Source: Bradyrhizobium valentinum (GTDB lineage: Bacteria > Pseudomonadota > Alphaproteobacteria > Rhizobiales > Xanthobacteraceae). From it: a stretch of 64,000 nucleotides of DNA. Positions 1-9,181 of the stretch are shown piece by piece. The translations under genes and the position numbers were made by a program. The notes under the pieces are model-generated. The model saw only the letters and a program-made list of their open reading frames with translations. It did not search any database and had not been told where the DNA came from. The stretch spans positions 68,623 to 132,622 of the forward strand of contig NZ_LLXX01000153.1 in the NCBI RefSeq assembly GCF_001440405.1. The letters are read 5' to 3'. Each line of letters starts with the position of its first letter. The first letter of the stretch is position 1.

Positions 1-1
1 C

Positions 2-493
2 GAAAGCAGAACCTTCACGGTCACCCACGCCCGCCACATGGCCGCCAAGGTCGCAACTGACCTGAAGCGCATGCAGCGGTTCTACTGCAAGCCGTCCGAC
101 GAAAGCATCGCGGACTACGAGACCGAGGCGACCGAGATGCTGCGGGCCGGTTATCTCGACACGGTCACTTACGGTTTCAAGAGGGATGGCAAGTGGATCG
201 AGCCGACTCTTCGTTATACGGCCCGTGACCTCGCCGGTGCGTCGGCCGACGACGACGACCCCGGCCGCATCCGCCCAGGCGCCGACATCAGCGGCGCCTC
301 CTTTTACAGCTATATGACCTACACGGCGGCGTGGGACCGGCTCAGCCAGGCCGAGCGCGAAGCCTTCAAGGCGATCTTGCCGTTCGCGCGCAACGGTGCC
401 GCCGAGCCCGGGGTCTTGGGCTACCTATCCAACGACCGCACCTATTCGTCCGGGGGCAGGGCCCTCGACCGCGCTACCGTTAGGAGCTTCTGA
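2..493 (+). CDS. Bacterial HORMA domain protein (CBASS Cap7-like), 5' end outside window
   Basis: The open frame enters from the left edge, so only a few N-terminal residues should be missing. The opening segment (TFTVTHARHMAAKVATDLKR, then MQRFY) and the later MTYTAAWDRL segment are what I associate with bacterial HORMA family 1. In CBASS, HORMA proteins bind a closure peptide and activate a cGAS-like nucleotidyltransferase. The neighbours support this: the stop overlaps the start of a TRIP13-like ATPase (TGATG), followed by a SAVED effector, the usual type III CBASS order. The nucleotidyltransferase would lie upstream, outside the window. Family assignment is by recognition of sequence pattern, without a search. 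Confidence 0.72.
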   Translation, partial: ESRTFTVTHARHMAAKVATDLKRMQRFYCKPSDESIADYETEATEMLRAGYLDTVTYGFKRDGKWIEPTLRYTARDLAGASADDDDPGRIRPGADISGASFYSYMTYTAAWDRLSQAEREAFKAILPFARNGAAEPGVLGYLSNDRTYSSGGRALDRATVRSF

Positions 494-1440
494 TGAACAC
501 CAAGCCGACACTCGATGAGCTCTTCGAGCGCCGCATCACCTATCCCGACATCGACCCACAGGCGCGCCTCGCCCGGCTCGTCGGGCTCGATGAGCAGAAG
601 AACCGCCTCGCGAAGATCCTCGGCCTGCTCGTCAATCCCAGCGGCCTCGCCGATTGGGCGAAGAAGCACCATCCGGGTGCGCAGGCTTTGCTCGACACGG
701 TGCTGCGGCGGCCTCCACTGGTGGTGCTCGCCGGCGACGTAGGCTCCGGAAAGACCGAGCTCGCCGAGACGATCGGCGATGCGGTCGCGCGGCAGGAGAA
801 GATCGACATCACGCTTTTTCCGCTCAGCCTGTCGACGCGCGGGCAGGGCCGGGTCGGCGAAATGACGCAGCTGCTCTCGGCAGCGTTCGACTACACCGTG
901 GCGGAGGCGACCAAACTCAAGTCGGCTTCGGGCCGGGCGCGTGGGGCTGTGGTCCTGCTGGTCGACGAGGCCGACGCGCTGGCGCAGTCGCGCGAGGCGG
1001 CTCAGATGCATCACGAGGACCGCGCCGGCGTGAACGCCTTCATCCGCGGCATCGATCGGATCGCCAATGCGAAACTGCCGGCGGCCGTCCTGATGTGCAC
1101 CAACCGCCTCAATGCGCTCGATCCGGCCGTGCGGCGCAGAGCGGCTGACGTCCTGAGTTTTGCGCGTCCCGGCGACGAGCAGCGCCGCTTCGTGCTGTCG
1201 AGCCGGCTGGAGACCATCGGCCTCGGTCACCATCATATCGATGCCCTAGTCTCGGCCACCGGGCCGCAGCGCGGCGGTCGCGACCACGGCTTCACCTTTT
1301 CGGACCTGACGCAACGGCTGCTGCCGACCATCGTCCTCGACGCCTATCCGACCAGGGCTGTCGACGGCGCGCGCGCGGTCGAGATCGCCCGGTCCATGAT
1401 TCCGACGCCTCCCTTCCGGGATGTCGAGATGCCGAGGTGA
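493..1440 (+). CDS. TRIP13/Pch2-like AAA+ ATPase (CBASS Cap6-like)
   Basis: 315-residue AAA+ ATPase. Walker A is GDVGSGKT at residues 81-88 and Walker B is LLVDEAD at about 155-161; an arginine-rich sensor stretch (NRLNALDPAVRRRA) follows. TRIP13-family proteins remodel and inactivate HORMA proteins, and in CBASS they keep the cyclase off until infection. It overlaps the HORMA stop by one base, so the two are translationally coupled. An AAA ATPase of another family is possible from the motifs alone, but the HORMA-ATPase-SAVED order makes TRIP13 the best reading. Confidence 0.75.
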   Translation: MNTKPTLDELFERRITYPDIDPQARLARLVGLDEQKNRLAKILGLLVNPSGLADWAKKHHPGAQALLDTVLRRPPLVVLAGDVGSGKTELAETIGDAVARQEKIDITLFPLSLSTRGQGRVGEMTQLLSAAFDYTVAEATKLKSASGRARGAVVLLVDEADALAQSREAAQMHHEDRAGVNAFIRGIDRIANAKLPAAVLMCTNRLNALDPAVRRRAADVLSFARPGDEQRRFVLSSRLETIGLGHHHIDALVSATGPQRGGRDHGFTFSDLTQRLLPTIVLDAYPTRAVDGARAVEIARSMIPTPPFRDVEMPR

Positions 1441-1447
1441 GGGAGCC

Positions 1448-2977
1448 ATGACCCAGGCGGTAACGGTGCGGCGTGACGGGGACACCTTCCAGGCGCGTCT
1501 GTTCTGGTATCACGCGGCGCGTCTGCTCGATCCCGAAAGCCCGATCGTCCGCGTGGGTTTCGAGACGGGCCCGAAGAGTTTCGACGACATCTGGGTCGAA
1601 TACGATCCGGCACGCAGTGCGGTCGACCAGTATGGCGATCCGCTGCGGCGCAAGCACATGCAGTGCAAATGGCATGTCACACCCGACAGCTACGGTTACT
1701 CACACCTGGTCGATCCGGAGTTCATCAACGCCAACGCCCGCTCATTGCTGCAGCGGGCGCGCGAAGCACAGATTGTCCATGCGCCGCAAGGCAGCGGCGT
1801 GCGCTTCAAGCTGGTGACCAATTGGCGGCTCGACCGCAATGACCCGCTGCGCGAGATGGTCGGCACCCGCTCGGGCGCGATGCGGCTCGAGCGGCTCTAT
1901 GGCTCTCTGACCGACAACAGCAGGGCAGGAGCCGTGCGCAAAGCCTGGCGCGAGCATCTCGGCATCGACGAGGCGGAGCTTCGGCTGCTCGCACGCACGC
2001 TCGCCTTCGGTGAGGCGACCGATACGCTCGATGGGCTTCGCGATCAGCTAGACCTGTTGTTCGCCTATGTCGGACTGCGCCGCATTCCGGCCAATCAGAG
2101 CGCGTTCCCCTACGACGACGTCATCTTTCAGTGGATGGCGCAGGGACGTGTCGAGTTCGACCGCGAAAGCTTCCGTGCCGTATGCGCTCGAGAAGATATG
2201 CTCGGGGCGGCCCAGGGCGGCCCTCGCGTCTACGGCGTGAAATCCTTTGAGCACGCGTTCGATCGGCTTGAGGAGCGCTGTCACGCGGTCCTGGATCTGA
2301 TTCCGTCCTTCGACGAACGGTACATCCGCAGCGACGCGGACTGGGACGCCAAACTCTATCCCGCACTGCGGACCTTTCTCCTCGCGGCCGCCAAAGACCA
2401 GCCGCGGTTGCGACTTGCGCTTGACGCCCACGTTACGCTTGCCTTCGCCGCGGGCTCGGTCATAAACATCAAGTCCGGCCGCCAAGTGGAGCTCGAACAG
2501 CGAAGCACGGGCCGGCGGCTCTGGTCCGCCGATGACGTGATTCCCGATCCGACCTGGCTGACCCTCGTCTCCGAAACCGTGGAACTTCGGCCCGATCAAC
2601 CGGACCTCGCAGTCGCGGTCGGCCTGACGCATGACGTATCGGCCGATGTGCGCCGATATTGCGAATCCGCTCTTCCGAATGTCGGGAAAATCCTGATCCT
2701 AAAGCCGAGTTGCGGTTCGGGTGCGCAATCGGTCACTTGCGGCCGCCACGCATTCGAGCTTGCCGACGCGGCGACCAGCGCGATCCGCACTGCCAAGGCT
2801 GACGGGGCCGGCCTCACGCACCTGTTCGTCGCTGCGCCCAACGCTTTCACCTTCTTTCTCGGCCAGCGTCAGACCGCGCTCGGCGCTGTCCGGCTCTATG
2901 AGTTCGACTTCGACGGCGGTCGCGGTCGTTCCTATACAGCCGCCTTGACGTTGCCGCTCGACAAAGCGAAATCGTGA
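1448..2977 (+). CDS. CBASS effector: N-terminal nuclease (DUF4297/Cap4-like) with C-terminal SAVED domain
   Basis: 509 residues from the ATG at 1448, which has a purine-rich ribosome site (GAGGTGAGGGAG) just upstream; a longer frame from 1421 overlaps the previous gene. The N-terminus has a PD-(D/E)XK-like layout: FDDIWVEY at 45-52 and QCK at 72-74. The C-terminal ~130 residues match a SAVED domain, including HLFVAAPNAFTFFLGQ. SAVED domains bind the cyclic oligonucleotide made by the CBASS cyclase and switch on the fused nuclease, which then degrades DNA. It lies seven bases after the ATPase gene in the same operon. No frameshift or lost motif is visible. Confidence 0.78.
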   Translation: MTQAVTVRRDGDTFQARLFWYHAARLLDPESPIVRVGFETGPKSFDDIWVEYDPARSAVDQYGDPLRRKHMQCKWHVTPDSYGYSHLVDPEFINANARSLLQRAREAQIVHAPQGSGVRFKLVTNWRLDRNDPLREMVGTRSGAMRLERLYGSLTDNSRAGAVRKAWREHLGIDEAELRLLARTLAFGEATDTLDGLRDQLDLLFAYVGLRRIPANQSAFPYDDVIFQWMAQGRVEFDRESFRAVCAREDMLGAAQGGPRVYGVKSFEHAFDRLEERCHAVLDLIPSFDERYIRSDADWDAKLYPALRTFLLAAAKDQPRLRLALDAHVTLAFAAGSVINIKSGRQVELEQRSTGRRLWSADDVIPDPTWLTLVSETVELRPDQPDLAVAVGLTHDVSADVRRYCESALPNVGKILILKPSCGSGAQSVTCGRHAFELADAATSAIRTAKADGAGLTHLFVAAPNAFTFFLGQRQTALGAVRLYEFDFDGGRGRSYTAALTLPLDKAKS

Positions 2978-3271
2978 AGCGTGCCTGTGAAGGCGGTGGA
3001 ATAGAGCAGCTCCCCCGCAGTATGCAAAGCGGGACCTGACCAGCCGCAATGCATTGGATCGCAGATTGTTGGCGCGGTGTCGGCGGTGACCACCGGGCGG
3101 AGTTCCAACCGTGCCGGACGAACCGGCGGGGAGTAGAGCAGGGACAGAATGTGGGCCGACAATCGCCAGCCTGGCGGGATAAGGTTTGCTGTTGGTTGCA
3201 TGGCATGCGAAACTCACCCTACGGCGATAGTTTTTGAGTTCTTATTGAAGGACGTACGCGGTATTTCGAGC

Positions 3272-5629
3272 ATGGGGCGTCGGCGTACATCTTCCGCAGG
3301 CGGAACAGTTTTCCTGGTCGTTTTCGGCCTGCTGGCAGCCGCGGTTTCGGCCGTTTATCGATTCGTGGTCGAAAACGCCGCGGCGATCAGCGCGTTTGTG
3401 CTCGTATGCGGCGGCATTATCCTTTCGGCGTATCTGCTCTCGCGCAGAAAATCTCAAGCCGTACCGGCACTTGATCATGGAGAATCGTCGCGCGCGGCTA
3501 GACAGCCAGTCCGAAGCAGCGGTCCGACGCGGCAACAGGCGCCGCCGGCAAGGTGGATTCCTCTCGGTGAACGGGCGCGCGTAGGTAACGCTGAGATTGC
3601 GAGCGGTCTCTTCTACCTGGGTGGACACCTTCCGGGGCCGGGGCGGGCGATTGTGCAATATGCTATCAATCCCGCGCTGCCGGTCGCGGCCGCTGGTGCG
3701 GACATCGAAGGCAATTCGATGCCCTATTGGCCCTCCTATTCGGACATGTCGCCCGCCGCACGGCGTGCCTTCCTGGATTGGATGCGTGACGGCCGGCGCA
3801 ATCCTGCCTACGGCATCGGCCATGTCTTCGTATTTTTCTACGGGCTTGAGCATCGTCTTTTCGTTGAACGTGGCGACGATGCGGCCCTGCTCGTGCGCGA
3901 AGTCGAGCGACTGCTCACGATTTATGGCACCAACAACCCCTTTCGTGGCTACGCGACTACGTTCGTCACCACGGCCTGCGTGTGGTACGGCGCGCGGCTC
4001 CCCTTGCCGCCGCTGTCACCTGAGCGAGCGGGTGGTCCAGAGATGGATATTGCGACCCGTCTTCATCTAGGAGAGCGCCTCGCCGCCGCGCCGTCACTTT
4101 CCGCCGAGGATGCGTTGCGATGGGCATTGGCTTCACCCGACACCTATCTCAGGACACCCGCGCTCCGCTGCTTCGAGGAATTCGTGCAGCTATGGAACAT
4201 CCGCTTTGTAAAGCATTTTCCGGCAGGGCTTGCGGTCAACGCAAAGAGCAACATTTCCCTGCGGTATCGCGCGGCAAGCGCAGCATTTGAAGTCGAGGTC
4301 GTTGGCCCGCACCAACAATGGCCGGATGTGTCTAGCATTTCCAAGCCTCTCGATAAGCTACAGGGGCTGGTCGCCGAGTGCACTGATGAGCTCGATACTT
4401 TCAGCCGTTTCGTAGGCCGCAAGCCGGCCCTTCGAAACTCAATGGTGGCGGCGGCGATGCTGCCGGACGATCTTCAACGGACGCCCGGGCTCGTCGCTGT
4501 CGGCGATTTCCGACGTCGGCTGGTGTCCGTCATGGGCGAGCAAGGGCGTGGCAGCACGACCGCCCAGATTCTCTTCGAAATGGCGGGGATCGAAGTTCCC
4601 CCGGATGGAAAGATCTCCGCGGCGGTCGCCGATGATCTCGGCCGCGCGCTGGATTCCATAGATGTTGCGATCGAGCCCGACCGGCGATACGGCAGCAGCG
4701 TGCCACGCGCCGACGAACAGGTTTTCGTGTTCAAGGCTCAAGCGGGCGGACCGGTCGATGCCGCGCGAACTGCGTTCACGGCGATGCGGGCGCAGGTCGA
4801 GGTCGCCGTTCTGGCCGCTGGGGCAGATGGCGATGCATCCTTCGAAGAGTTGCAGCGGACGATCGCCCGTATCCGCGCCGCTTCAGACTTGTCTGGCGTG
4901 GAACAAGCGCGCCTGATTGCCTTCGCCGTGACCACCTTCAATAGTCCTCCCAAACGTGCCCGCGTGATGCGTAAGCTCGCGGAAATGGGCGAAGCGGAAC
5001 GCAGAGCGATCGCCGGCGCGGCCTTCGCGGTTGTCGGCGACAATCCAACCCCCGACGTCGCCGAAGTAAAATTCCTGGAACGGCTGCATAAGTCGCTTGG
5101 ATTGCCGAAAGAGGCCGTTTACGAGGGCCTTCATCAGGCCGCCGCCGCCCGTTCTGACGAACCCATCGCAATCAGTGAAGAAAAACGCGTCGCAGGCGTC
5201 CCCATCCCGAAGGAGTCGGCGCCCGCGCGAGCCCTCCCGCCTGCTGCCAGCAGAATTCGGTTCGACGCGGCTCGCCTCGCCCGCACGCGTCAGGAGACCG
5301 ATGCCGTCTCCGCGCTCTTGTCGGGGATATTCGAGGAGGAAGCGCCGCCACCGCCGCCCGCCATGGCCGATCAGCCCGCCACTCTGAAGGGGCTAGACGG
5401 ACCCCACACCGAACTGCTCGAATTGCTTGAACTGCGCGGGGCGATGAGCCGGTCGGAATTTGATCGCCATGCGCGAGAAATGCGCTTGCTCCCCGACGGG
5501 GCTATTGAACGTATCAATGATTGGTCCTTCGATCGTTTTGACGAAGCGTTGATCGAGGATGGGGATGAAGTCGCGGTCGCTCCGCATCTGCGCGACCGCA
5601 TCGCCGAGATAAGAGAGAGTGCGGCATGA
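3272..5629 (+). CDS. TerB_N/TerB/TerB_C domain membrane-anchored protein
   Basis: 785 residues from the ATG at 3272; the longer frame from 3149 lacks family character at its N-terminus. Two hydrophobic segments at about 11-29 and 37-56 should anchor it in the inner membrane. A TerB_N-like domain follows (MPYWPSYSDMSPAARRAFLD, GHVFVFFYGLEHRLF). A TerB-like helical part lies around AMRAQVEVAVLAAGADGDAS, and a TerB_C-like end contains RGAMSRSEFD and WSFDRFDEALIEDGDEV. Published comparative work links TerB_N/TerB_C proteins with ATPases and helicases in predicted phage- or stress-response systems. It overlaps the next gene by 4 bp (ATGA), which implies an operon. The exact biochemical role is unknown. 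Confidence 0.68.
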   Translation: MGRRRTSSAGGTVFLVVFGLLAAAVSAVYRFVVENAAAISAFVLVCGGIILSAYLLSRRKSQAVPALDHGESSRAARQPVRSSGPTRQQAPPARWIPLGERARVGNAEIASGLFYLGGHLPGPGRAIVQYAINPALPVAAAGADIEGNSMPYWPSYSDMSPAARRAFLDWMRDGRRNPAYGIGHVFVFFYGLEHRLFVERGDDAALLVREVERLLTIYGTNNPFRGYATTFVTTACVWYGARLPLPPLSPERAGGPEMDIATRLHLGERLAAAPSLSAEDALRWALASPDTYLRTPALRCFEEFVQLWNIRFVKHFPAGLAVNAKSNISLRYRAASAAFEVEVVGPHQQWPDVSSISKPLDKLQGLVAECTDELDTFSRFVGRKPALRNSMVAAAMLPDDLQRTPGLVAVGDFRRRLVSVMGEQGRGSTTAQILFEMAGIEVPPDGKISAAVADDLGRALDSIDVAIEPDRRYGSSVPRADEQVFVFKAQAGGPVDAARTAFTAMRAQVEVAVLAAGADGDASFEELQRTIARIRAASDLSGVEQARLIAFAVTTFNSPPKRARVMRKLAEMGEAERRAIAGAAFAVVGDNPTPDVAEVKFLERLHKSLGLPKEAVYEGLHQAAAARSDEPIAISEEKRVAGVPIPKESAPARALPPAASRIRFDAARLARTRQETDAVSALLSGIFEEEAPPPPPAMADQPATLKGLDGPHTELLELLELRGAMSRSEFDRHAREMRLLPDGAIERINDWSFDRFDEALIEDGDEVAVAPHLRDRIAEIRESAA

Positions 5630-6942
5630 CGAAAGCTACCAAGACCATCCGTTCGAAGGAGAGGGATACGATTATCCAGGCTCTGTCAGCAGGCGTGGTG
5701 CCGCGTCTTGGATTGCCGCATATCGTGGTGGGTCGCGTGGGGGAGACAGCGGGGTTGCTTCGCGACATCGATCGTGTTGCCGACGGTGGGTCGGCAGTCC
5801 GCTTCGTTATCGGAGCCTATGGTGCCGGCAAGACATTCTTCGCAGGCATGGTCCGCTTGATTGCGCACGAAAAGAAATGCGTCACCATGCACGCTGACTT
5901 GTCACCGAACCGGCGCATTCACGGCAGCGGAGGCCAAGGTCGCGCACTGTATGCCGAGGCCGTCAACAACATGGCGACCCGAAACAAGCCCGAGGGCGGC
6001 GCCCTGCAGAGTGTCATCGAGAGGCTGGTCACCGATGCCGTGAAGGAAGCGGGCGAGAAAAGCGTAGCGGTTGAAACTGTGATTGACCAGAAGTTGGAGC
6101 CTATTTCCGGTCTTCAGGGCGGTTACGACTTTGCCACGGTGCTGAAGGCCTATTGGCGGGGCAGCGAGGAGTCGAATGGTTCGCTGAAGGAAAACGCGAT
6201 CCGCTGGCTACGTGGTGAGTATTCCACCAAGACGGATGCAAGGAAGGATCTCGGCGTAAGGACTATCATCGACGACGAGACCGTCTATGAGTCATTGAAG
6301 TCGCTCGCATGTCTCGTCCGGATTGCTGGCTATGCGGGTCTCTTGGTCATGTTCGACGAGATGGCCAACATCTACAAGCTGCAGAATGCGCAAGCGCGCA
6401 AGCAAAACTATGAGCAGATTCTCAACATCGTAAATGATGCGCTGCAGGGCACGACGTCAGGGATCGGTTTCGTGATGTGTGGCACGCCGGAATTCCTGCT
6501 CGATACCCGCCGCGGCGTCTTCAGCTACGAGGCGTTGCAGTCACGTCTCGCTGAGAACGTGTTCGCCGGTGAAGGGCGTGTCGATTTCTCGGGGCCCGTG
6601 GTCCGCCTGCAAAATCTCACGCCAGAAGATCTGCTGGTTCTGCTCAGCAATATCCGCGCGGTCTTCGCCAGCGGCGATTCCGCGAAATACCTGGTGCCCG
6701 ACGAAGCGCTTACAGCTTTCATGATGTATTGCGACCGCAAGATAGGCGAATCCTATTTCCGCACCCCACGCTCGACGGTCAAGGCGTTCGTCCAGATGCT
6801 GTCCATACTTGAGCAAAATCCCGGCACGACGTGGCAAGGCCTTCTTGAAACGGTCTCGATCGTCCCTGATACGCCGGACAATGTAGCCGAGGCGGGCGCG
6901 GACGGGGAGGGCGATGAGCTCACCAGCCTCCGACTCTCCTGA
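5626..6942 (+). CDS. BrxD-like (DUF2791) P-loop ATPase
   Basis: 438 residues. Walker A is GAYGAGKT at 63-70 and Walker B is LLVMFDEM at about 238-245. The N-terminal KERDTIIQALSAGVVPRLGL and the HADLSPNRRIHGSGGQGRAL segment are typical of the DUF2791 ATP-binding family, which includes BrxD of BREX systems. It is translationally coupled on both sides: ATGA overlap with the TerB gene and a 29-bp overlap with the helicase gene. In BREX type 2, BrxD partners the BrxHI helicase, and here an analogous pair is present without PglX or PglZ. Function is inferred as nucleic-acid or remodelling ATPase in defence. Confidence 0.72.
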   Translation: MTKATKTIRSKERDTIIQALSAGVVPRLGLPHIVVGRVGETAGLLRDIDRVADGGSAVRFVIGAYGAGKTFFAGMVRLIAHEKKCVTMHADLSPNRRIHGSGGQGRALYAEAVNNMATRNKPEGGALQSVIERLVTDAVKEAGEKSVAVETVIDQKLEPISGLQGGYDFATVLKAYWRGSEESNGSLKENAIRWLRGEYSTKTDARKDLGVRTIIDDETVYESLKSLACLVRIAGYAGLLVMFDEMANIYKLQNAQARKQNYEQILNIVNDALQGTTSGIGFVMCGTPEFLLDTRRGVFSYEALQSRLAENVFAGEGRVDFSGPVVRLQNLTPEDLLVLLSNIRAVFASGDSAKYLVPDEALTAFMMYCDRKIGESYFRTPRSTVKAFVQMLSILEQNPGTTWQGLLETVSIVPDTPDNVAEAGADGEGDELTSLRLS

Positions 6943-9145
6943 AGGGGCCTACCATAAGCTCCATCCGACCATCCGCCGCTGGATCCGCGACCAGGGCTGG
7001 GATGAGCTTCGTGAGATCCAGGCGCGCACTATCCTCTCCGTTATCGATGGTCATCGCGATATCCTGATTGCTGCGACCACCGCTGCTGGAAAGACGGAAG
7101 CCGCGTTTCTGCCCATCCTCACGCAGGTCGCCGACCGCAGTGATGCGGGATTCTCCGTCTTGTATATCAGCCCGCTGAAAGCGCTCATCAACGATCAGTT
7201 CAAGCGCCTCGACGAGCTTTGCGACAAGATGGATATCCCCGTCGTCAAGTGGCATGGCGATGCGCCACAGTCCGCCAAGAAGCGAGCTATTTCGAACCCT
7301 CAAGGCGTTGCACTTATCACGCCAGAATCAATCGAAGCCATGCTGACGAGACGCGCCGGCGATGCGCGGCGGCTGCTATCAACGGCCGACTTCATCGTCA
7401 TCGACGAATTGCATTCGTTTCTGCAAGGACCGCGTGGCCTCCATTTGGCCAGCCTCTTGCGCCGTATCGATGCAATGGCGTCAAAACCAGCCCGGCGTAT
7501 GGGCCTCTCGGCCACCATCGGTGACCTGCCACAGGCCGCTAGGTGGCTTCGGCCGAGCAATCAGGACTCAGTTGAAATCCTCGAAGCCAAAACTGACGCC
7601 CCCGAATTGCGCCTGCAGATACGCGGCTATGTCGAGCCACCGGAACTGGACGATCCCGATCATGCCGAGGGCGGATCCGGCGCCGAAGAAGTGCCGCGAA
7701 GGATCGCGCTCGATTCCATTGCCGACCACCTTTTTGGAACTCTGCGTGGCTCGAACAACCTGGTTTTCGGTAGCTCGCGACGTACGGTCGAGTCGACGGC
7801 CGACCGGCTTCGGCGGCGATCGGAAAAAGCCAAGGTGCCCGATGAATTCTTTCCGCACCATGGCAGCCTCTCCAAGACGCTACGGGAAGAGCTGGAGGAT
7901 CGCCTCAAGGACGGTAACCTCCCGACAACCGCGATCTGCACATCGACCCTTGAGCTCGGTGTGGACATTGGCTCGGTTAAGTCCGTGGCTCAAATCGGAT
8001 CGCCGCGCTCGCTGTCATCGCTGCGGCAAAGGCTCGGCCGGACCGGACGTCGCCGCGGCACGCCCTCGATCCTGCGGGTCTACGTGCGCGAGCCGCATAT
8101 TGATAACGAGTCTGGAATCCTCGACCGGCTACGGCCGAACACAATCCGCTCCGTCGCCGTCATTCGGCTCTTGCTGGAAAAATTTGTGGAGCCGGCAGGC
8201 CAGGTGCCGGAGGTCGCCTCAACTCTCATTCATCAAATACTTTCCGTCATTGCCGAGCGCGGCGGGATAAAGGCGCGACCGCTCTACGATCTATTGTGCG
8301 GTCCTGGCCCCTTTGCGGCCGTCTCTGTATCTGAGTTCGCCGAACTTCTACGCCATCTTGCATCTGGCGCGATCCAGTTCGTCGAACAGTCCGGCGACGG
8401 ATTGATCATGCTGGCAGAAAAAGGCGAGCACACCGTGCAGTCGCGGAGCTTCTTCGCTGTATTCGAATCGGCCGAGGAGTGGCGCCTCACCATGGGCGGC
8501 AAGACACTCGGAACTCTTCCTCTCTCGTACCCGGTTCACAAGGATGGCCTTGTGGTTTTCGCCGGTCGTCGTTGGATCGTTCAAGACATCGACGAAAAGA
8601 CCAGCACGCTGTTCGTGGCGCCACATCCCGGCGGCGTCGTGCCGCGATTCGAACGCGCCGACGGTGAACGTCTCCATAATCGTCTCGCGGAGGAAATGCG
8701 TCGGGTCTACCTGGCGTCCGACGTGCCGCCCTACCTCGACGATAGGGGGCAAGAGTTGCTGGCCGAGGGACGTGAGATGTTTCAGAGCTTGAAGCTTGAG
8801 ACCACGACCTTTGTGCAGGAAGAGCGGGACCTTCACGTATTTCTTTGGCGCGGTTCGCAGACGACGGCAGTGTTCGGCGCAGCCGCCGCAATGGCCGGCC
8901 TTCCGGGCCAAGTACACGACTTAGGGCTCACACTTGCCCAGACCAACGCGACCGAGGCTTTGCCCAAATTGAAAGCTCTCGCGACCGAAGAAGAGGTCGA
9001 TCCAGTACGACTATCAGGCTTTGTGAAGGACATTGCAGCCGGCAAATTCAAGGATCAGGTTCCTGGACCGCTCGCGCGGTCCTTATGGGTTCGGCAGAAC
9101 ACCTCGGAAATCAATGCCATAGGAGAGATCGCACGCAGCCTGTAA
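6914..9145 (+). CDS. Lhr/BrxHI-like DEAD/DEAH-box helicase
   Basis: 743 residues of superfamily 2 helicase. Walker A is TTAAGKTEAAF from about residue 55, the DEAD-box variant is VIDELHSF near 162-169, the SAT motif is GLSATIGD, and motif VI is QRLGRTGRRRG near 372. A long C-terminal region resembles Lhr-type winged-helix parts. Such helicases accompany BrxD-like ATPases in BREX and related islands. It starts inside the end of the ATPase gene. The reading frame is intact over its full length, so this part of the system is not decayed. Confidence 0.75.
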   Translation: MSSPASDSPEGAYHKLHPTIRRWIRDQGWDELREIQARTILSVIDGHRDILIAATTAAGKTEAAFLPILTQVADRSDAGFSVLYISPLKALINDQFKRLDELCDKMDIPVVKWHGDAPQSAKKRAISNPQGVALITPESIEAMLTRRAGDARRLLSTADFIVIDELHSFLQGPRGLHLASLLRRIDAMASKPARRMGLSATIGDLPQAARWLRPSNQDSVEILEAKTDAPELRLQIRGYVEPPELDDPDHAEGGSGAEEVPRRIALDSIADHLFGTLRGSNNLVFGSSRRTVESTADRLRRRSEKAKVPDEFFPHHGSLSKTLREELEDRLKDGNLPTTAICTSTLELGVDIGSVKSVAQIGSPRSLSSLRQRLGRTGRRRGTPSILRVYVREPHIDNESGILDRLRPNTIRSVAVIRLLLEKFVEPAGQVPEVASTLIHQILSVIAERGGIKARPLYDLLCGPGPFAAVSVSEFAELLRHLASGAIQFVEQSGDGLIMLAEKGEHTVQSRSFFAVFESAEEWRLTMGGKTLGTLPLSYPVHKDGLVVFAGRRWIVQDIDEKTSTLFVAPHPGGVVPRFERADGERLHNRLAEEMRRVYLASDVPPYLDDRGQELLAEGREMFQSLKLETTTFVQEERDLHVFLWRGSQTTAVFGAAAAMAGLPGQVHDLGLTLAQTNATEALPKLKALATEEEVDPVRLSGFVKDIAAGKFKDQVPGPLARSLWVRQNTSEINAIGEIARSL

Positions 9146-9181
9146 CTCACCGGCTTCGCTTGCGAGCATCGAGGTTAAGAC

